Made by a program: the position numbers and the translations under genes
Source: CAYQTL01 sp964420405
GTDB lineage: Bacteria; Acidobacteriota; Thermoanaerobaculia; Thermoanaerobaculales; Sulfomarinibacteraceae
Assembly: GCA_964420405.1 (NCBI GenBank)
Contig: CAYQTL010000002.1
Coordinates: 124,001 to 188,000 of the forward strand
Direction of reading: 5' to 3'
DNA: 64,000 bases
The notes under the pieces: generated by a model
Seen by the model: only the letters and a program-made list of their open reading frames with translations
Databases searched by the model: none
What the model was told of the DNA's origin: nothing
In this document: positions 61,901 to 64,000 of the stretch, one piece after another
Layout: each line of letters begins with the position of its first letter
How positions within the stretch are numbered: the stretch's first letter is position 1

Positions 61901-62531
61901 CCAGCGCCTCGAGGGCCGACGCCAGCCGCGCCGGACCGCAGCCGGCGGCGGCGAGGCGCCGCCACGCCTGCCCGGTCGCCGCCGCACCGTCCCGCAGGGT
62001 CCTCTCGACGACGTCCGCCACGACCTCCGCCACCTCCCGTCCGTCGCCGTCGACGCCGAAACGCGGGTGCAGCCCCGCCTCGAGCGGGTAGGACCGCAGC
62101 AGCCGCTGGCAGAAGGCGTGGATGGTGTGCACCCGCAGCCGGTCGATCTCCTCGAGCAGCAGCCGGGCGCGTCGCGCGAGCTCGCCGGGGCCATCGGGCA
62201 ACCTCTCGGGGTCCGGGTCGAACCCCTGCGGCCGGCTGCCCGCGGCGAGCAGGTCGAGGGCCGTCGCCACCCGGGCGGCCATCTCCGCGGCGGCCGCCTC
62301 GGTGAAGGTGATCGCCACCAGCCGATCGAGAACCTCGCGCCCGACCGCGGCCGGCTCGCGCCCGCCGGTGGCGTGCCGCTCCCAACCGGGACCGACGCAC
62401 CATCCCGCGATGCGCGCGACCAGCAGCGCCGTCTTGCCGGTGCCGGCTCCGGCCTCGACCGCCACCGGAAGCTCGAGCTCGCGCTGCGCGATGCGGCGCG
62501 CGTCGTCGTCGGGGAGGCGGCCGCAACTCAT
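58941..62531 (-). CDS. AddA/RecB-like UvrD-family helicase-nuclease
   Basis: A 1196-residue superfamily 1A helicase with a C-terminal nuclease. Motifs in order: Walker A AVEAGAGTGKTALLVARI near the N-terminus, FTEAAAAEMAAR (Ia), HTIHAFCQRLLR, LLVDEFQDTDRVQC (II), VVGDPKQSIYGWRRAD (III), VSLTANFRS (IV), VMTVHAAKGLDFGHVYL (V) and LLYVATTRAKQRLVVSG (VI). The end has the PD-(D/E)XK core VDLLYRDPADGRTVVADYKT. It processes double-strand breaks for RecA with its partner nuclease. The ATG overlaps the stop of the AddB-like gene (ATGA). No recC or recD is seen, so the AddAB form is favoured. Confidence 0.88.
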   Translation of the reverse strand: MSCGRLPDDDARRIAQRELELPVAVEAGAGTGKTALLVARIAGWCVGPGWERHATGGREPAAVGREVLDRLVAITFTEAAAAEMAARVATALDLLAAGSRPQGFDPDPERLPDGPGELARRARLLLEEIDRLRVHTIHAFCQRLLRSYPLEAGLHPRFGVDGDGREVAEVVADVVERTLRDGAAATGQAWRRLAAAGCGPARLASALEALVAEGFEPGDLEADPFDRESARLRRLALEDALDWFAEVDGGCLLTLRRSPRSVAARQAVGRLAAELQELPADAGYRELGAACRRVDDAAAQRVRDWSRGAFNRTEEDALGGRGTEVADAASQVLLLLAGLRSLAVVELDAARQVLAPLLRAVRARLDAAGVVTYDDLLSRTLWLLEHSRGVRSEVRRSLDQLLVDEFQDTDRVQCRIVEALALDGAREGVRPALFVVGDPKQSIYGWRRADLAAYQSLVDRIVRAGGIRVSLTANFRSVAPILAEVERLVAPVMVAEPHVQPPFERLEATFERVGSAGFDQAPWSAVEHWVGWGLDPESGRPDPDVGRSDDAVAREAVAIAADLRRLHDEAGVAWGDVAVLLRTTGSQEVLLDALRAYGVPHEVTREREYYRQREVVETACLVRCVLEPGDGLALLAVLRSDLVGVPDAALAPLWDAGFAARMAEVAEPGDGAAVAAARCLDGIEPGAVDRGLPGWRDGLRAAVETIAALRAVERSEPPDRFVGAVRRLSCVELTSAARYLGDVRRARLERFFDELEAVMEETAGSPAAVARFLRRAIETGAESRLPPEAAAKEADAVRVMTVHAAKGLDFGHVYLAQAHKRSGAPPVGRVLEVGERTGGREYALFGWPTPGMELARARAARRGAAETVRLLYVATTRAKQRLVVSGWWSDAGREVPPETAGCFGDLVARRADRRRLEDHGARGTARWNDDAGSVQWRLPALDPPPAPDPAVAPPAAVDDVVEALRRDAVRLAACRGAAARRSARPLTGRMSEEAQRGLDIGGREAGSREPRAAPRHQGAGAAAAVGTAIHSLLEELDLASPLAAQVETLRAVTLERAGEGLAGGAAEAAHTRAAHLVDRLLAAGCLARLEAVAAHVLGREVPLVAPAAADDAAVAAVLGSVDLLYRDPADGRTVVADYKTDAVDGDGDLAERAAHYAPQLARYAVTLQRALGLEQPPRRELWFLQAGAVVDVTDVD

Positions 62532-64000
62532 CGCTCCTCCACCCCGAGCCACCACAGACGACGCGCTGCGGCGGTCGGCGTGTCCCCGCCCGAGCGGCTC
62601 TCCATGGCGACCAGGAGGCGGCGCCGGAACGCCGAGTCGTCCCGCCGGCACGCCTCGGTCACGCGGCAGTAGGCGCAGTGCTGCGGACGCCGGTCCGGCG
62701 CGTCGGCCTCCTCGACCCGCGGGAACATGGCGCCGGCGGCGCGGGCCGCGGCGATCGCGGACACCGCCTCGCCGAACGCCGCCAACGCCGCGGCGTCGTC
62801 GACCGGGATCTTCGCCGCCCGGACAACGGCCGGGACCGAGCCGAGGTCAGGCCGGAGGAACACGTACCTGCCCGTACCGGAGGTCCCGACCGCATAGGCG
62901 ACCGCCTGCAGGAGCCGGCCACGGGCGACGCGCTGCAGCAGGTGGCGGTGGCGGGTCTCCGCCGTGACGGCGACGCTCACCGGCGAGCCGGTCTTGTAGT
63001 CGACCGCCTCCAACCCGCCCTCCCGGCGGTCCACCCGGTCGGCGCGGAACCTGACCCGGCCCGGCGGGCCGTCGAGCTCGGCCTCACCCCACAGCTCGGC
63101 GCCGAGCACGCCTTCGCGGCGCCCCTCCCGCCCCCACTCGAGGTCGCGGGCGACCTCCAGCACCGGCAGCGCCGCAGCCGCCGCCAACGGACCCAGACCG
63201 GTCGCGCCGAGGCCCAGCTCGGACACCACCCGCTCCGCCGTCCTCGAGGTGATCTCACCGAGCTCGGTCCTGTCCGGCCACGGTACCGCCACGCCCGCGC
63301 GCGTCGCCGCCCGACCGAGGGTCTCGACGCGCTCGCCGAGAGCGCCGTCCACCAGGCGCTGCAGCACCCCGTGCACCACCTGGCCGACGAGCATGTGATC
63401 CACGTCCGGCACTCCGGCCCGCGGGTCCGGCAGCGGCGCGACCCGCAGACGGCGGGTCACGAACCACTGCCAGGGACAGGTCGCGGTCCGCTCGAGGTCG
63501 GTCACCCACGGGCCGGCCTCCGGGTCCCGAACCACCGGTCCGACGCGACCTCCCCACGGATCCCGCCACCCCCGGTCGGGCGCCGCCTCCGCCGCGGTCA
63601 CGACCCCGACCCGGCTCGCCGCCACCTCCGACGCGGCCACGTCCCCGGGCCGTCCGGTCAGGGACCTCCCCTCCTCGATCGCCGCCGCCAGCAGCTCGCG
63701 GAACGGATCGGCGGGGCCGTGGCGCAGGGCGAGCTCGAGCGCGCGCTCGAACGAGCACCGCGACTCACCCGCGTCAACAGCTCCCCGCACGGTGGTCGTG
63801 CCAGCGAGCCGGAGCCGGTCCAGGAACGGTGACGGGGCCGCCCGGCGGCCGCCGTCGGTCGCCGAGAAGCTGCACACCACCCGTGGCGCCGACGCCGCCA
63901 GCTGCGCGAAGAGGTAGCGCTCCTCCGACGCCGAGCGGGAGGCCAGCGGCAGGAATCCGAGCAGATCGGACAGCCGCGACCGGACCGCGTCGGGAAGCAC
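62528..64000 (-). CDS. AddB-like nuclease subunit, 5' end outside window
   Basis: The visible 490 residues are the C-terminal part. They include LPLASRSASEERYLFAQLAA (helicase-like core remnant), the PD-(D/E)XK nuclease motif LEAVDYKTGSPV with RGRLLQAVAYAV, and four Cys that match an AddB-type 4Fe-4S cluster: one in ATCPWQWFVTRRL and three in CAYCRVTEACRR. The Fe-S clasp holds the nuclease domain together in AddB. The GTG at 64000 is probably internal because AddB proteins are much longer. Its TGA overlaps the start of the addA-like gene, so the two form an operon. Confidence 0.82.
   Translation of the reverse strand: MLPDAVRSRLSDLLGFLPLASRSASEERYLFAQLAASAPRVVCSFSATDGGRRAAPSPFLDRLRLAGTTTVRGAVDAGESRCSFERALELALRHGPADPFRELLAAAIEEGRSLTGRPGDVAASEVAASRVGVVTAAEAAPDRGWRDPWGGRVGPVVRDPEAGPWVTDLERTATCPWQWFVTRRLRVAPLPDPRAGVPDVDHMLVGQVVHGVLQRLVDGALGERVETLGRAATRAGVAVPWPDRTELGEITSRTAERVVSELGLGATGLGPLAAAAALPVLEVARDLEWGREGRREGVLGAELWGEAELDGPPGRVRFRADRVDRREGGLEAVDYKTGSPVSVAVTAETRHRHLLQRVARGRLLQAVAYAVGTSGTGRYVFLRPDLGSVPAVVRAAKIPVDDAAALAAFGEAVSAIAAARAAGAMFPRVEEADAPDRRPQHCAYCRVTEACRRDDSAFRRRLLVAMESRSGGDTPTAAARRLWWLGVEER

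Noticed and set aside
59775..62672. 965-residue plus-strand frame opposite the AddA-like gene
   Set aside because: Arg/Gln/His-rich shadow with no recognisable motif; helicase motifs on the minus strand are clear.

Overview
The window is 64 kb of very GC-rich bacterial DNA densely packed with genes. Many genes start at GTG and overlap by four bases (ATGA or GTGA). The envelope genes (a MltD lipoprotein, a PapD-like chaperone with an usher-like barrel) indicate a diderm. The C5-pathway heme operon, the b558-type succinate dehydrogenase, secreted beta-propeller proteins and DGFESGD C-terminal tails fit Acidobacteriota best. That placement is an inference from gene style, since no rRNA lies in the window. 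I saw no tRNA, CRISPR array, insertion sequence or prophage, so the region looks chromosomal and mostly housekeeping.

Layout. Bases 1-8300 hold the end of a secreted protein, a pentaheme cytochrome, a PLP aminotransferase and a giant secreted propeller protein. Bases 8300-19735 are a minus-strand block: a UbiD-family decarboxylase, an M29 aminopeptidase, a ClpX-like ATPase, a macro-like protein, an FHA regulator with a broken AAA+ core, RNase P RNA (rnpB), an S66 carboxypeptidase, a cNMP-FHA protein, recG and a small membrane protein. Bases 19900-34800 carry a PAS-GAF-GGDEF-EAL protein, the polyhydroxyalkanoate regulator PhaR, a hybrid kinase with a TPR partner, mltD-nnr-tsaE, an SDR, a zinc-ribbon membrane protein, an SCP2 protein and a phasin. 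PhaR and phasin lie 11 kb apart but share one palindromic operator placed over matching sigma-70 promoters.

Bases 35084-37500 hold an SPFH/zinc-ribbon protein with its partner, followed by a non-coding stretch that starts at a consensus sigma-54 promoter and looks like a structured RNA. Bases 37513-50440 are central metabolism: sdhCAB on the minus strand, then hemA-hemC-hemD-hemL-hemE-hemN and sucCD on the plus strand. The hem operon is linked stop-to-start throughout, including two tiny bridging reading frames.

Bases 50540-58934 hold the least familiar system: a small secreted protein, a second secreted protein, a PapD-like chaperone and an usher-like outer-membrane protein, followed by two secreted proteins (propeller/P-domain and DUF11/DGFESGD), with a sigma-54-like site upstream. 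It reads as a divergent chaperone-usher export system without a classical pilin. The window closes with an AddA/AddB-like recombination helicase-nuclease pair on the minus strand; addB runs off the end.
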